Both the position numbers and the translations under genes were made by a program. DNA of 64,000 nt. Source: Bacteroidota bacterium (GTDB taxonomy: Bacteria > Bacteroidota > Bacteroidia > B-17B0 > Aurantibacillaceae). How positions within the stretch are numbered: the stretch's first letter is position 1; every line of letters begins with the position of its first letter. Positions 8,675 to 16,449 of this stretch are shown here, piece after piece. The stretch is taken from the NCBI GenBank assembly GCA_017303905.1, contig JAFLBH010000001.1, positions 372,001 through 436,000 of the forward strand, given 5' to 3'. The notes below the pieces were generated by a model that saw only the letters and a list, made by a program, of their open reading frames with translations, did no database searches and was not told the DNA's origin.

Positions 8675-9652
8675 ATGTCGAGTACTACACAAAGCATTAA
8701 GGCACCTGTTGCCGAACACATGCGCATCTTTGAAGAAAAATTCAGAGGTTCCATGAAAAGCTCTGTGCCTTTACTTGACAAAATCACCAATTACATCGTT
8801 AAACGAAAAGGGAAGCAATTGCGCCCCATGTTTGTTTTCTTAAGCGCACAAACTGTAGGAACCATTAACGAAAGCACCTATCGCGCTGCTACGCTTATTG
8901 AATTATTACACACCGCGACTTTGGTACACGATGATGTAGTAGATGACAGCAATGAGCGTCGCGGATTTTTTAGCCTAAATGCACTTTGGAAAAATAAAAT
9001 CGCGGTTTTAATTGGCGACTTTTTATTGTCACGCGGTTTATTGTTGTCGTTAGACAATGATGATTTTCATTTACTGAAAATTGTAAGTACGGCGGTAAAA
9101 GAAATGAGCGAAGGCGAATTATTACAAATTGAAAAAGCACGTCGCTTAGATATTTCCGAAGAAATTTACTACGAAATCATACGCCAGAAAACGGCGAGTT
9201 TAGTGGCGGCTTGTTGTTCCTGTGGTGCTGCCTCAGTTACACAAGATAAAAACACCATTGAGAAATTTAAAGAGTTTGGTATTCTTACAGGAATGGCGTT
9301 TCAGATTAAAGATGATTTGTTTGATTTCGGATCGAGTGAAGAAATCGGTAAACCTACCGGTATTGATATCAAAGAAAAGAAAATGACTTTGCCTTTAATC
9401 TATGCTCTTAATCAGAGTACGTGGTTGGAGAAACGCAAAATCATCAACATCATTAAAAATCACAACACCGATTCGGATAAAGTAAAAGTGGTTATTGATT
9501 TTGTAATTGAAAAAGGCGGAATTGCATATGCTGAAAAAGTAATGCACGACTATAAAAACAAAGCTTTAACCATATTGAAAGAATTTCCTGAATCCCCATC
9601 AAGAAACAGTCTTGAATTATTAGTTAATTATTCCATTGAACGTAAAAAATAA
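8675..9652 (+). CDS. Long-chain polyprenyl diphosphate synthase
   Basis: A 325-residue all-helical prenyltransferase with both aspartate-rich motifs: DDVVDD (residues 86-91), followed by SNERRG, and KDDLFDF near residue 215. It condenses isopentenyl diphosphate onto an allylic primer. Without a quinone-specific neighbour the chain length cannot be stated. The residues ahead of the first motif (ELLHTATLVH) are typical of the octaprenyl/heptaprenyl enzymes that make quinone side chains. The following lipoprotein gene starts 5 bases after its stop. Confidence 0.9.
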   Translation: MSSTTQSIKAPVAEHMRIFEEKFRGSMKSSVPLLDKITNYIVKRKGKQLRPMFVFLSAQTVGTINESTYRAATLIELLHTATLVHDDVVDDSNERRGFFSLNALWKNKIAVLIGDFLLSRGLLLSLDNDDFHLLKIVSTAVKEMSEGELLQIEKARRLDISEEIYYEIIRQKTASLVAACCSCGAASVTQDKNTIEKFKEFGILTGMAFQIKDDLFDFGSSEEIGKPTGIDIKEKKMTLPLIYALNQSTWLEKRKIINIIKNHNTDSDKVKVVIDFVIEKGGIAYAEKVMHDYKNKALTILKEFPESPSRNSLELLVNYSIERKK

Positions 9653-9656
9653 ATTT

Positions 9657-10130
9657 ATGCTTAGATTCATTTTCATTTTAACTGGATTAATTTTTCTTGC
9701 CTGCAACAGCAACGAAACAAAAAAAGAAACAACCGAAACACAAGTTTCGGATACGCTTAAAGTGTCAGGCTTAAAAAAAACAGGTGATCATTCTTACCTC
9801 ATTGAACCGCCCGACTCTACTTACACAGGCGATTATGTAGACAAATACGAAAATGGTAATACTAAATTCAAAGGCTTCTTCCGTTTTGGTAAGCGCCACG
9901 GACAATGGATGGCTTGGTATGCAAACGGATTAATGTGGAGCGAATGTTTTTATGACAAAGGATTAAAGCACGGGGCTAATAATGTGTATTATGAAAACGG
10001 AAAATTACGTTACTCCGGATTTTTTAAAAATGATATGCGCGATAGCATCTGGGTTTTTTATGATGTACACGGTGTAGAAGTTCAGCGCTTAAAATTTAAG
10101 AACAACGAAGAGGTGCCCCTCTCAAAGTAA
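9657..10130 (+). CDS. MORN-repeat lipoprotein
   Basis: The true start is the ATG at 9657, giving MLRFIFILTGLIFLAC with lipidated Cys16. The 157-residue product has three or four MORN_2-type beta-hairpin repeats (YENGNTKFKGFFRFGKRHG, WYANGLMWSECFYDKGLKHG, YYENGKLRYSGFFKNDMRD). Such repeats are common in Bacteroidota envelope proteins; the function is unknown. It sits 4 bases after the prenyl synthase stop, probably in one transcript. Confidence 0.8.
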   Translation: MLRFIFILTGLIFLACNSNETKKETTETQVSDTLKVSGLKKTGDHSYLIEPPDSTYTGDYVDKYENGNTKFKGFFRFGKRHGQWMAWYANGLMWSECFYDKGLKHGANNVYYENGKLRYSGFFKNDMRDSIWVFYDVHGVEVQRLKFKNNEEVPLSK

Positions 10131-10253
10131 GGACTGGCGCGGGTTCCGGGGGTGTTGAATTTTAACACTTATCCACTTTTTTAACACATCTAAAACCATT
10201 TTTCATACCATTTTTGAAACCCTTTTGTTTTGTTTGGGTATAACCTAAACAGA

Positions 10254-11627
10254 ATGCTGATAAATTACTTTCATAGATATTGGAGAAAATTTGTACGCGC
10301 GGGACTCAGTAAAGTTGAAACCCCTCACGACAGAAAAAGTTTGCTCTTTATCAATCGCATGAGTGTAATTAATGTGTTGTTGATGATAGGATTTTCAATT
10401 ACCGCACCACTCTTCGATTTGCCGGATGTATTATATTTTACTTTGCCATTCATGGCCGCCTTTGGGCTACCACCATATTTTAATAAACTCGGTTATTTAA
10501 ATTTCAGCAGGTATTATTTCGCGATAATACCTGTTGTGTTTTTGGCTGGTGTGTGCATTCAAAACAGCGCGGAGTTAGGCGATAAATATTTATTGTTAAC
10601 TTCTGCGGCCATTCCCATCATCTTATTTAAAGAAAAGAAAAGCATTTATATTTTATTTGGTTTAAACATCTTAACCTTTTTCTTTATTACCTGGTATCAA
10701 TCCGCCTTTGAGCCATTGGTTCAAATACCGGCCTATTTAAAAACCATTTATTCCACTTTCTCTTTATTAATTGTATTCTTTGTGATTTTCTTCATCATAC
10801 TGAATTTTAAAACCAGCAGTGAAGAATATGAAGAAGAGCTGGAAGAAAAAAACAGAATCATCTCACAAAAAAATTCGGAGGTGCATGATAGTATAACGTA
10901 TGCCAAACGTTTACAGGAAGCCATTATGCCACCGGTGGAAGAAATTTACAACTCAGTAGATGAAAGTTTTATTTTATACAAACCAAAAGATATAGTAGCC
11001 GGTGATTTTTATTTTGCCGACAAACAGGGCGATTACTTTTTTGTAGCCGCCGCCGATTGCACCGGACATGGTGTACCGGGAGCGATGGTGAGCGTAGTTT
11101 GCAGCAATGCGTTGAATAGAGCGGTGAATGAATTGAAATTAGTTAAGCCCGGTGAGATTTTAGATAAAGTAAGAGAATTGGTAGTAGAAACATTTCAGAA
11201 AAGTCATCACGATGTAAAGGATGGCATGGATATTTCGCTGTGCGTGATTAATCAGAAGACCTATGAGATTGCGTGGGCGGGAGCGAATAATCCTTTGTGG
11301 TATTTAAATGAAAACGAGGACGAATTAAAAGAAGTAACGGCAACCAAACAACCGGTTGGAAAAAGCGAAGATTACAAATCATTCACCACACACGTATTTA
11401 ATTTAGCAAAAGGCGCCATGTTGTACTTGTTTACCGACGGTTATGCCGATCAGTTTGGCGGACCCAAAGGAAAAAAATTCAAATACAAGCAACTTGCCGA
11501 TTTGATTATTGCCAATCGCAAATTACCGATGCGTGAACAATGCAAAATTTTAGAAAACGCCTTTACCAATTGGAAAGGCAATCTCGATCAGATTGACGAC
11601 GTTTGCATAATCGGGTTGAAGTTATAG
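10254..11627 (+). CDS. Membrane-anchored SpoIIE-type (PP2C) serine phosphatase
   Basis: The 457-residue protein has an N-terminal membrane module of about six spans (residues 35-200), a short coiled coil (EEYEEELEEKNRIISQKN) and a C-terminal SpoIIE/PP2C domain. Metal-binding motifs are PKDIVAGDFYF, DCTGHGVPGAM, LFTDGYADQFGG and QIDDVCIIG. Such proteins usually dephosphorylate anti-anti-sigma-like partners. The ATG at 10254 replaces an upstream TTG. A second phosphatase of the same family, with a closely similar catalytic domain, lies at the right edge of the window. Confidence 0.88.
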   Translation: MLINYFHRYWRKFVRAGLSKVETPHDRKSLLFINRMSVINVLLMIGFSITAPLFDLPDVLYFTLPFMAAFGLPPYFNKLGYLNFSRYYFAIIPVVFLAGVCIQNSAELGDKYLLLTSAAIPIILFKEKKSIYILFGLNILTFFFITWYQSAFEPLVQIPAYLKTIYSTFSLLIVFFVIFFIILNFKTSSEEYEEELEEKNRIISQKNSEVHDSITYAKRLQEAIMPPVEEIYNSVDESFILYKPKDIVAGDFYFADKQGDYFFVAAADCTGHGVPGAMVSVVCSNALNRAVNELKLVKPGEILDKVRELVVETFQKSHHDVKDGMDISLCVINQKTYEIAWAGANNPLWYLNENEDELKEVTATKQPVGKSEDYKSFTTHVFNLAKGAMLYLFTDGYADQFGGPKGKKFKYKQLADLIIANRKLPMREQCKILENAFTNWKGNLDQIDDVCIIGLKL

Positions 11628-11632
11628 TAGAC

Positions 11633-11650
11633 CCTCTCCCAAGGGAGAGG
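11633..11650. repeat. Short perfect hairpin (CCTCTCCC/GGGAGAGG)
   Basis: CCTCTCCC (11633-11640) and GGGAGAGG (11643-11650) are separated by AA. It lies six bases after the phosphatase stop and has no T tract. The core resembles the CCCTCTCCT/AGGAGAGGG hairpin inside the larger element at 18331, so it is probably a reduced copy of the same repeat family. It marks the left border of the accessory island. Confidence 0.6.
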
Positions 11651-11746
11651 CGGAAATCCACGAACACTTTGTTCAATTTTTCTTAATGCTACAAATTGTG
11701 GCAAGACCTTTTATTTTTTCAGACCTAATTTTGAAAAAAATTAAAT

Positions 11747-12277
11747 ATGGTTAAGAAAAACGATGAGATTGTAATGGCTGATGATGCTATCTTAAACAAA
11801 ATTTATATAATCAGAAACACAAAGGTTATGTTAGATAAAGACCTTGCTGCACTATATAACGTAGACACTCGGGATTTAAACAAAGCCGTTAAGAGAAATC
11901 TTCGAAGATTTCCGGAGGATTTTATGTTTCAACTTAATAATCAAGAATTTAAAAACTTGATGTTCCAAATTGGAACATCAAGTTGGGGCGGAACAAGACA
12001 TTTGCCATATGCCTTTACAGAACAAGGCGTAGCCATGCTTTCCGGAATTCTAAATAGCGAAAGAGCCATCTCAGTGAACATACAAATCATGAGAATATTT
12101 GCGCGGGTAAGACAAATGTTAAGTGATAATACAGAATTACGTTTAGAGATTGAACAAATAAAAAAGAAGTTAAACAACCACGATAAAAATATAGAAGTTG
12201 TGTTTAGATATCTGGATGAACTCCTTGAGAAAAAAGAAGAACATTCCACAAAAAATAAAATCGGATTTAATTCATGA
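11747..12277 (+). CDS. ORF6N domain DNA-binding protein (copy 1)
   Basis: The 176-residue protein has the phage-type ORF6N domain (about residues 15-105): IYIIRNTKVMLDKDLAALYNV, NLRRFPEDFMFQL, and LPYAFTEQGVAMLSGIL. A helical/coiled-coil tail follows (IEQIKKKLNNHDKNIEVVFRYLDELLEKKEE). ORF6N/KilA-N proteins are phage- and mobile-element-associated DNA-binding proteins. It overlaps the next paralogue by 4 bases (ATGA), so the two are translationally coupled and arose by tandem duplication. A perfect 31-nt palindrome lies in codons 70-80. Confidence 0.85.
   Translation: MVKKNDEIVMADDAILNKIYIIRNTKVMLDKDLAALYNVDTRDLNKAVKRNLRRFPEDFMFQLNNQEFKNLMFQIGTSSWGGTRHLPYAFTEQGVAMLSGILNSERAISVNIQIMRIFARVRQMLSDNTELRLEIEQIKKKLNNHDKNIEVVFRYLDELLEKKEEHSTKNKIGFNS
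11954..11984. repeat. Perfect intragenic palindrome in ORF6N copy 1
   Basis: The left arm AACTTGATGTTCCAA (11954-11968), centre A (11969) and right arm TTGGAACATCAAGTT (11970-11984) form a perfect 15-bp inverted repeat. It is read through as residues LMFQIGTSS. The homologous codons of copy 2 also form a perfect palindrome with different arms. Confidence 0.95.
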
Positions 12278-12798
12278 GCGAAAAAACAGAAATAATACAT
12301 CAAAGCATCGAAAACAAAATTTATGTGATTCGAGGACAAAAGGTAATGCTGGATCGCGATTTGGCGGAATTATATGGAGTAGAAACGAAACAATTAAAAA
12401 GACAAGTTAATCGTAATGCAGAAAGATTTCCGGATGATTTTATGTTTGTTTTAACTGAAAACGAGCACACTCTTTTGAGGTGCCAAATTGGCACCTCAAA
12501 CAATCACCGCGGCGGAACACGTTATTTACCTTATGCTTTCACTGAACACGGCATACTCATGCTATCAAGCGTACTAAACGGTACGCGAGCTATACAAGTT
12601 AACATACAAATCATGCGCACCTTTGCACGGTTACGTCAATTACTAACAGATAATACGGAGCTAAGATTAGATATCCAGAAAATTAAAGACAAACTCCATA
12701 ACCACGATAAAAATATTGAAGTTGTGTTTAGATATCTGGATGAATTGCTGGAGAAAAAAGAAAAGTCTTCAGCCGCAGGTAAAATTGGATTTAAATAA
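12274..12798 (+). CDS. ORF6N domain DNA-binding protein (copy 2)
   Basis: The 174-residue paralogue of the preceding gene shares the same domain order: ENKIYVIRGQKVMLDRDLAELYGV, NAERFPDDFMFVL, LPYAFTEHGILMLSSVL, and a near-identical coiled tail (NNHDKNIEVV versus HNHDKNIEVV). It starts at the ATGA overlap with copy 1. Both copies may bind DNA as homo- or hetero-oligomers through the tail; that is inference. A 27-nt perfect palindrome occupies codons 68-76. A toxin-antitoxin pair begins 34 bases after its stop. Confidence 0.85.
   Translation: MSEKTEIIHQSIENKIYVIRGQKVMLDRDLAELYGVETKQLKRQVNRNAERFPDDFMFVLTENEHTLLRCQIGTSNNHRGGTRYLPYAFTEHGILMLSSVLNGTRAIQVNIQIMRTFARLRQLLTDNTELRLDIQKIKDKLHNHDKNIEVVFRYLDELLEKKEKSSAAGKIGFK
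12474..12500. repeat. Perfect intragenic palindrome in ORF6N copy 2
   Basis: The left arm TTTGAGGTGCCAA (12474-12486), centre A (12487) and right arm TTGGCACCTCAAA (12488-12500) form a perfect 13-bp inverted repeat. It sits at the position homologous to the palindrome in copy 1. Within the aligned 25 nt only two base pairs differ, and both partners have changed in each. Confidence 0.95.
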
Positions 12799-12799
12799 A

Positions 12800-12831
12800 G
12801 TTGCACTTTAGTGAAACATTGATTATATTTG
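12800..12831 (+). promoter_or_regulatory. HigBA promoter with overlapping operator-like palindrome
   Basis: TTG (12801-12803), a 20-base spacer and TATATTTG (12824-12831) form a complete Bacteroidota promoter. Around the -33, GTTGCACT (12800-12807) and AGTGAAAC (12810-12817) are inverted with seven of eight pairs, a plausible antitoxin operator. The toxin ATG comes only one base after the -7 element, so the start site would fall at or inside the first codons. Confidence 0.55.
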
Positions 12832-12832
12832 T

Positions 12833-13201
12833 ATGGAACATAAAAAACTAAAGTATAGGTCTGTCATCTTTTACAAAGATTACTTTGATTTTTTCTTTGT
12901 TGAGCAAAAACAAAAAGTAAGAGATAAAATTATTTGGACGCTTGATTTAATTGAACAGCTTCAAAGAATTCCGGAAACCTATTTAAAACATATTGAGGGC
13001 ACAAATGGCCTTTACGAAATACGTGTTCAGTTGAGTAGCAACATTTTTCGGATATTTTGTTTTTTTGATGAGGGACGTTTAGTTGTTTTAGCGAATGGCT
13101 TTCAAAAGAAATCGCAAAAGACCCCGAAACAGGAAATTGAAAAGGCATTAAGAATAAAAGAAGAATATTACCATGAAAAAGAACAAAACAAAAACCCTTG
13201 A
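12833..13201 (+). CDS. RelE/HigB-family toxin
   Basis: The 122-residue protein is a phage-derived Gp49/HigB-like RelE-superfamily toxin: conserved KVRDKIIWTLDLIEQL helix, YLKHIEGTNGLYEIRV strand region, NIFRIFCFFDEGRLVVLANGFQKKSQKTPKQEIEKA. Family members are ribosome-dependent mRNA endonucleases. It precedes the antitoxin and overlaps it by 29 bases, the toxin-first order typical of higBA. No frameshift is seen, so the pair is probably active. Confidence 0.88.
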   Translation: MEHKKLKYRSVIFYKDYFDFFFVEQKQKVRDKIIWTLDLIEQLQRIPETYLKHIEGTNGLYEIRVQLSSNIFRIFCFFDEGRLVVLANGFQKKSQKTPKQEIEKALRIKEEYYHEKEQNKNP

Positions 13202-13472
13202 ACAATTCAAGGAGCAACATTACGGTAAGCATGGAACAAAAAAACGTGATAAGCTTGAAGAAGGTTTTGAAGCGTTTAAAATTGGCGCATTAATACAAGA
13301 AGCGCGCCTTCAAAAAGGTTTAACGCAAGAAGAACTGGCTCTTAAATGCGGAACTACCAAATCCTACATATCTAAAATTGAAAACAACATCAAGGAAGTG
13401 CGCATCTCCACTCTGCAAAAAATTGTTGAATTAGGCTTTGGCGGACATTTGCACTTATCAATTAAACTATAA
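13173..13472 (+). CDS. HigA-type antitoxin with XRE helix-turn-helix
   Basis: The 99-residue protein has an N-terminal basic segment (MKKNKTKTLEQFKEQHYG). A cro/C1-type HTH follows at about residues 35-90: IGALIQEARLQKGLTQEELALKCGTTKSYISKIENN. It should neutralise the preceding toxin and repress the shared promoter, where an imperfect inverted repeat spans the -33. The start overlaps the toxin by 29 bases. Confidence 0.88.
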   Translation: MKKNKTKTLEQFKEQHYGKHGTKKRDKLEEGFEAFKIGALIQEARLQKGLTQEELALKCGTTKSYISKIENNIKEVRISTLQKIVELGFGGHLHLSIKL

Positions 13473-13543
13473 ATTTTGATTGGATAGAATTAAAAGAAGT
13501 ATTAAAATGACTAAATTAGCTATACCAATCAGGATGAAAAAAC

Positions 13544-13578
13544 CATCCTTATCTTGCAATAAGAACCGGATAAGGATG
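13544..13578. repeat. Inverted repeat in the gap after the antitoxin gene
   Basis: CATCCTTATC (13544-13553) and GATAAGGATG (13569-13578) are perfect inverted copies around a 15-base loop, with no T tract. It lies in the 215-base gap 13473-13687, which otherwise holds only short interrupted frames and looks like degraded sequence. The gap ends with TATTATTCTTATCTTAG upstream of the next gene. I see no conserved attC-like ends here. Confidence 0.5.
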
Positions 13579-13687
13579 ATTTAATCAGTCCTATATGGTA
13601 GTTACTGGTAAGTGGCGGACGGGCTTTTCGGTAGACAAAAATCTATTTCAACAAAGAATATTATTCTTATCTTAGTATTAGAGTTTG

Positions 13688-14224
13688 ATGGCAGACACGG
13701 TAACAGTCATAAATGAAATAAGTAAACCTTACTATATGGACGCAAGCTTTTGGATAAGTAATATTGTTTCCGCAGCATTCGGGACTGTAGGAATAATTTT
13801 TTCGATTTTAAGTTTTAGGGAAGCTAAGAAAGCTAAGGACGAGGCTTCAAAAGCTGGCAACACTGTGAAAATTCAATCTATTATAATTGACATTATGGCT
13901 ATATCTCAACAGTGCCAAATCAATCTGAATGCAGACTTTGAATCCGCAAGTAAAACATTAAATGATATAAGCTCAAGAGTAAGAAATATTTTAAGTGTTT
14001 CAAATTCTATTTTACTCTCTGAAAATGCTGATTTAAAAAATAAATTCGAGACAAATTTGAGCAACATTAGAGCTTCAATAAATTCAATTAATCCACTTCA
14101 GACTCCAGACATAGCAAATGTTGGTAACATTACATTTTATACCCTTGAACCTCATTTCGCAGCGATAAAAGATAATCTCGGAGACTTAAAGGGAATATTA
14201 GAAAGCAAATTATTAAACGGTTAA
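13688..14224 (+). CDS. Hypothetical single-span membrane protein (first gene of a two-gene unit)
   Basis: I do not recognise this 178-residue protein. The start is the ATG at 13688, just after a TTG. Residues about 20-42 form one transmembrane helix (FWISNIVSAAFGTVGIIFSI). A polar, helical cytoplasmic part rich in Ser/Asn follows, with amphipathic heptad-like stretches (ASKTLNDISSRVRNILSVSNSIL). No catalytic motif is visible. The next gene starts 13 bases later, so the two are probably translated together. The unit lies in the accessory island and ends in an attC-like repeat. Confidence 0.7.
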   Translation: MADTVTVINEISKPYYMDASFWISNIVSAAFGTVGIIFSILSFREAKKAKDEASKAGNTVKIQSIIIDIMAISQQCQINLNADFESASKTLNDISSRVRNILSVSNSILLSENADLKNKFETNLSNIRASINSINPLQTPDIANVGNITFYTLEPHFAAIKDNLGDLKGILESKLLNG

Positions 14225-14236
14225 AACTATTAGAAC

Positions 14237-14602
14237 ATGGACATTAAAAATCAAATCGCAAAGCTAATCGCAAAGACACAAGAGGGAAAAGTTGATTGGA
14301 AAGCACTTAATGCTTCAGTGTTTCGTTGGACTATTAATGACGTCAATGGCACTATCATTATAAATTTTCAAGTGACACCGCAGGCTACACCACAGGGGCT
14401 TCAAGGGTTTAATCAGCCTAATCAGACCTTTATTTTTACTATGCAAAATTTAAACTCAAGTGAAGTGATAATTCAGTTGCAAGTAAATCGTTCAACTAAT
14501 GCTGAGTACCTTGGACTAATGCAAAATTTATACTTGGTAATTGCACAAAAGACGCAAAAAAATACAGCTCAAATATTAGACAACCTGCTTGACAGATTAT
14601 AA
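14237..14602 (+). CDS. Hypothetical cytosolic protein (second gene of the two-gene unit)
   Basis: The 121-residue protein is unrecognised. It begins with an amphipathic helix (MDIKNQIAKLIAKTQEGKVDW). A beta-rich centre follows (TIIINFQVTPQ, QTFIFTMQNLNSSEVIIQLQV), and it ends with helices (YLVIAQKTQKNTAQILDNLLDRL). No signal peptide or membrane span is seen. The tight 13-base spacing to the membrane gene suggests a functional pair, perhaps a small membrane effector and its partner; that is inference. Confidence 0.7.
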   Translation: MDIKNQIAKLIAKTQEGKVDWKALNASVFRWTINDVNGTIIINFQVTPQATPQGLQGFNQPNQTFIFTMQNLNSSEVIIQLQVNRSTNAEYLGLMQNLYLVIAQKTQKNTAQILDNLLDRL

Positions 14603-14624
14603 ACTTTGTGCCGCCACCAACCAG

Positions 14625-14797
14625 TAACAGCACCTACTGGCCATTGGGCGGAAGTATAAGCGCAGCGCGCGCGGACAATTGGTGCTTCGCGAATTTAATT
14701 GCGGCGCTGCAAAAACATTTGTATCTTAATATAGACATTTGTGGTTATAGACAGTTGATGCTTCGAAAGCCCAACGGCCAGTAGCCGCAAAACGTTA
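14625..14797. repeat. attC-like recombination site B (imperfect long inverted repeat)
   Basis: The left end TAACAGCAC (14625-14633) is followed by CTACTGGCC (14634-14642), A, and TTGGGC (14644-14649). The right end mirrors this: GCCCAA (14769-14774), C, GGCCAGTAG (14776-14784), then CCGCAAAACGTTA (14785-14797). TAAC pairs with GTTA, and the 9-bp and 6-bp arms pair exactly around one mismatch. A further GCAGCGC/GCGCTGC pair lies inside. It sits directly after the two-gene unit. The end motifs recur at 16450-16552. Confidence 0.65.
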
Positions 14798-14819
14798 TAG
14801 GTAATTATAAATAGAAAAT

Positions 14820-16442
14820 ATGAGGGAATATAAAGATTTAAATTTGGGGTTCGGTGATGCCGAAAACTACAAAAAAAAAGAATTTAAAGAACTGTTAAAT
14901 AGATATTTCATCCGTAACGATGAGCTATATGCCGTTTTAAAACCTACCAATTATTTCCTCGTTGGAGACAAAGGGACAGGTAAAACTGCATATTCCTTAT
15001 ATCTCGCTAACAACGACTTTTCTAATACTAGTTCTTACTTAAACTACATAAGAGAAACTGAGTACGTTAAATTCATTAAGCTTAAAAAGGAAAAGCATTT
15101 AACTCTTACTGAATATGCAAATATTTGGAAGGTGTTAATTTATTTATTGATTTCACAACAAATTCAGAAAAGCGAGAAGGAAACCGTGATATTTTCTAAG
15201 TTTTCTAAATTCCGACCACTCCAAGATGCAATAGATACTTTCTATAAATCAGCCTTTTCTCCTGAAATTATTTTTGCGCTTAACATTATTGATGAGACAA
15301 AAGAAGTTGCGGAACTTTTACACAAGGCGTTTAAAGTCGCTGGAGAAGAAAAACATAGTGAAACTTTTACCGAAAGTAAATTCCAAATTAATCTGCTTTA
15401 CATTCAGAAAAAATTCGAAACTGCACTATCATCATTGAACTTAGAACGAAACCACATTTTATTTATTGATGGAATAGACATTCGACCAAGAAATATTCCT
15501 TTTGAAGATTATCTTGAATGTATTAAAGGATTAGCTAATGCCGTATGGACACTGAACAATGATTTCTTTTCTCAAGTAAAAGACTCTAAAGGACGATTAA
15601 AAGTAATGATGCTTGTTAGGCCAGATATTTTCTCCCTATTAGGGCTTCAGAATCTTAATAATAAAATTCGTGACAACGGTGTCCTTCTGGACTGGAAAAC
15701 AACATATCCCGAATATAGGAATTCTGGTCTGTTTAAGATGGCTGATAATATTTTAAATTCTCAACAGACCGAATTTTTTGAATTAGGTAAATCGTGGGAC
15801 TTTTATTTTCCTTTCAAGAACGAAACAAGAACTGGAAAGAAAGATGACTCGTTTGTTTCTTTTTTGCGCTTTTCCATGTTTCGACCACGGGACATTGTTA
15901 CAATGATGAAAATTTTGCAAGAAAATGTGAAACTGGAAGTGGATAGAAAACTACCCATAATCGATGAAGTTGATTTTGAAAATTCAACCTTTAGATCAAA
16001 ATACTCCGATTACCTGCTGGGAGAAATAAAGGACTATCTCGCTTTTTATCATTCTGATTCAGATTATGAGATATTTCTAAAATTCTTTGAATTTTTAAAC
16101 GGCAAAACTTCTTTTGTATATGATGAATTTATGTTTTGTTATAATCAATTTGCGGATCATATCGAGAAGAATTCGATTGAGGTGCCAATATTTTTCGGTT
16201 CAAGTGATAAATTCCTTCAGTTTCTCTTTGACCTAAATGTTATTTGCTATATAGAAGATACCGTTGATTCAGAACCTCATATTCACTGGTCTTATAGAGA
16301 AAGGACTTATTCTAACATTAATCCAAAAGTGAAGGAGGGTGTTCGATATTCAATCCATTATGGACTTCAAAAAGCATTTAACACAGGTAAAAGGTTTGAA
16401 AAGAGAACTATTAAGACTACAAGAAAAATTGACAATAAATAA
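14820..16442 (+). CDS. P-loop ATPase (Sll1717-like) of unknown function
   Basis: The 540-residue protein has a Walker A motif GDKGTGKT (residues 49-56) and a Walker B strand ILFIDGID (213-220). A sensor-like MMLVRPDIFSLLG segment and a mostly helical C-terminal half follow. The N-terminal context FLVGDKGTGKTAYSLYL resembles ATPases of the Sll1717 type; I hold that name loosely. It is alone between two attC-like sites, in plus orientation like the preceding cassette. Stand-alone ATPases of this kind in islands are often defence-related, but nothing here shows a function. Confidence 0.75.
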   Translation: MREYKDLNLGFGDAENYKKKEFKELLNRYFIRNDELYAVLKPTNYFLVGDKGTGKTAYSLYLANNDFSNTSSYLNYIRETEYVKFIKLKKEKHLTLTEYANIWKVLIYLLISQQIQKSEKETVIFSKFSKFRPLQDAIDTFYKSAFSPEIIFALNIIDETKEVAELLHKAFKVAGEEKHSETFTESKFQINLLYIQKKFETALSSLNLERNHILFIDGIDIRPRNIPFEDYLECIKGLANAVWTLNNDFFSQVKDSKGRLKVMMLVRPDIFSLLGLQNLNNKIRDNGVLLDWKTTYPEYRNSGLFKMADNILNSQQTEFFELGKSWDFYFPFKNETRTGKKDDSFVSFLRFSMFRPRDIVTMMKILQENVKLEVDRKLPIIDEVDFENSTFRSKYSDYLLGEIKDYLAFYHSDSDYEIFLKFFEFLNGKTSFVYDEFMFCYNQFADHIEKNSIEVPIFFGSSDKFLQFLFDLNVICYIEDTVDSEPHIHWSYRERTYSNINPKVKEGVRYSIHYGLQKAFNTGKRFEKRTIKTTRKIDNK

Positions 16443-16449
16443 CTACCGC

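Noticed and set aside
10169..10177. DnaA-box-like TTATCCACT near a small GTGTT/AACAC palindrome
   Set aside because: It is a single box in a 123-base gap, with no box cluster, AT-rich unwinding region or origin genes nearby; not an origin.
13506..13584. Short ORF (about 25 codons from ATG 13507) across the inverted repeat
   Set aside because: No promoter, no conserved composition, and neighbouring frames are interrupted; more likely degraded sequence.
13600..13640. Third attC-like site before the two-gene unit (GTTACTGG, GGCGGACGGGC)
   Set aside because: Neither conserved end (TAACAGCAC, CCGCAARMCGTTA) nor complementary arms could be found, so the left boundary of the first cassette stays undefined.
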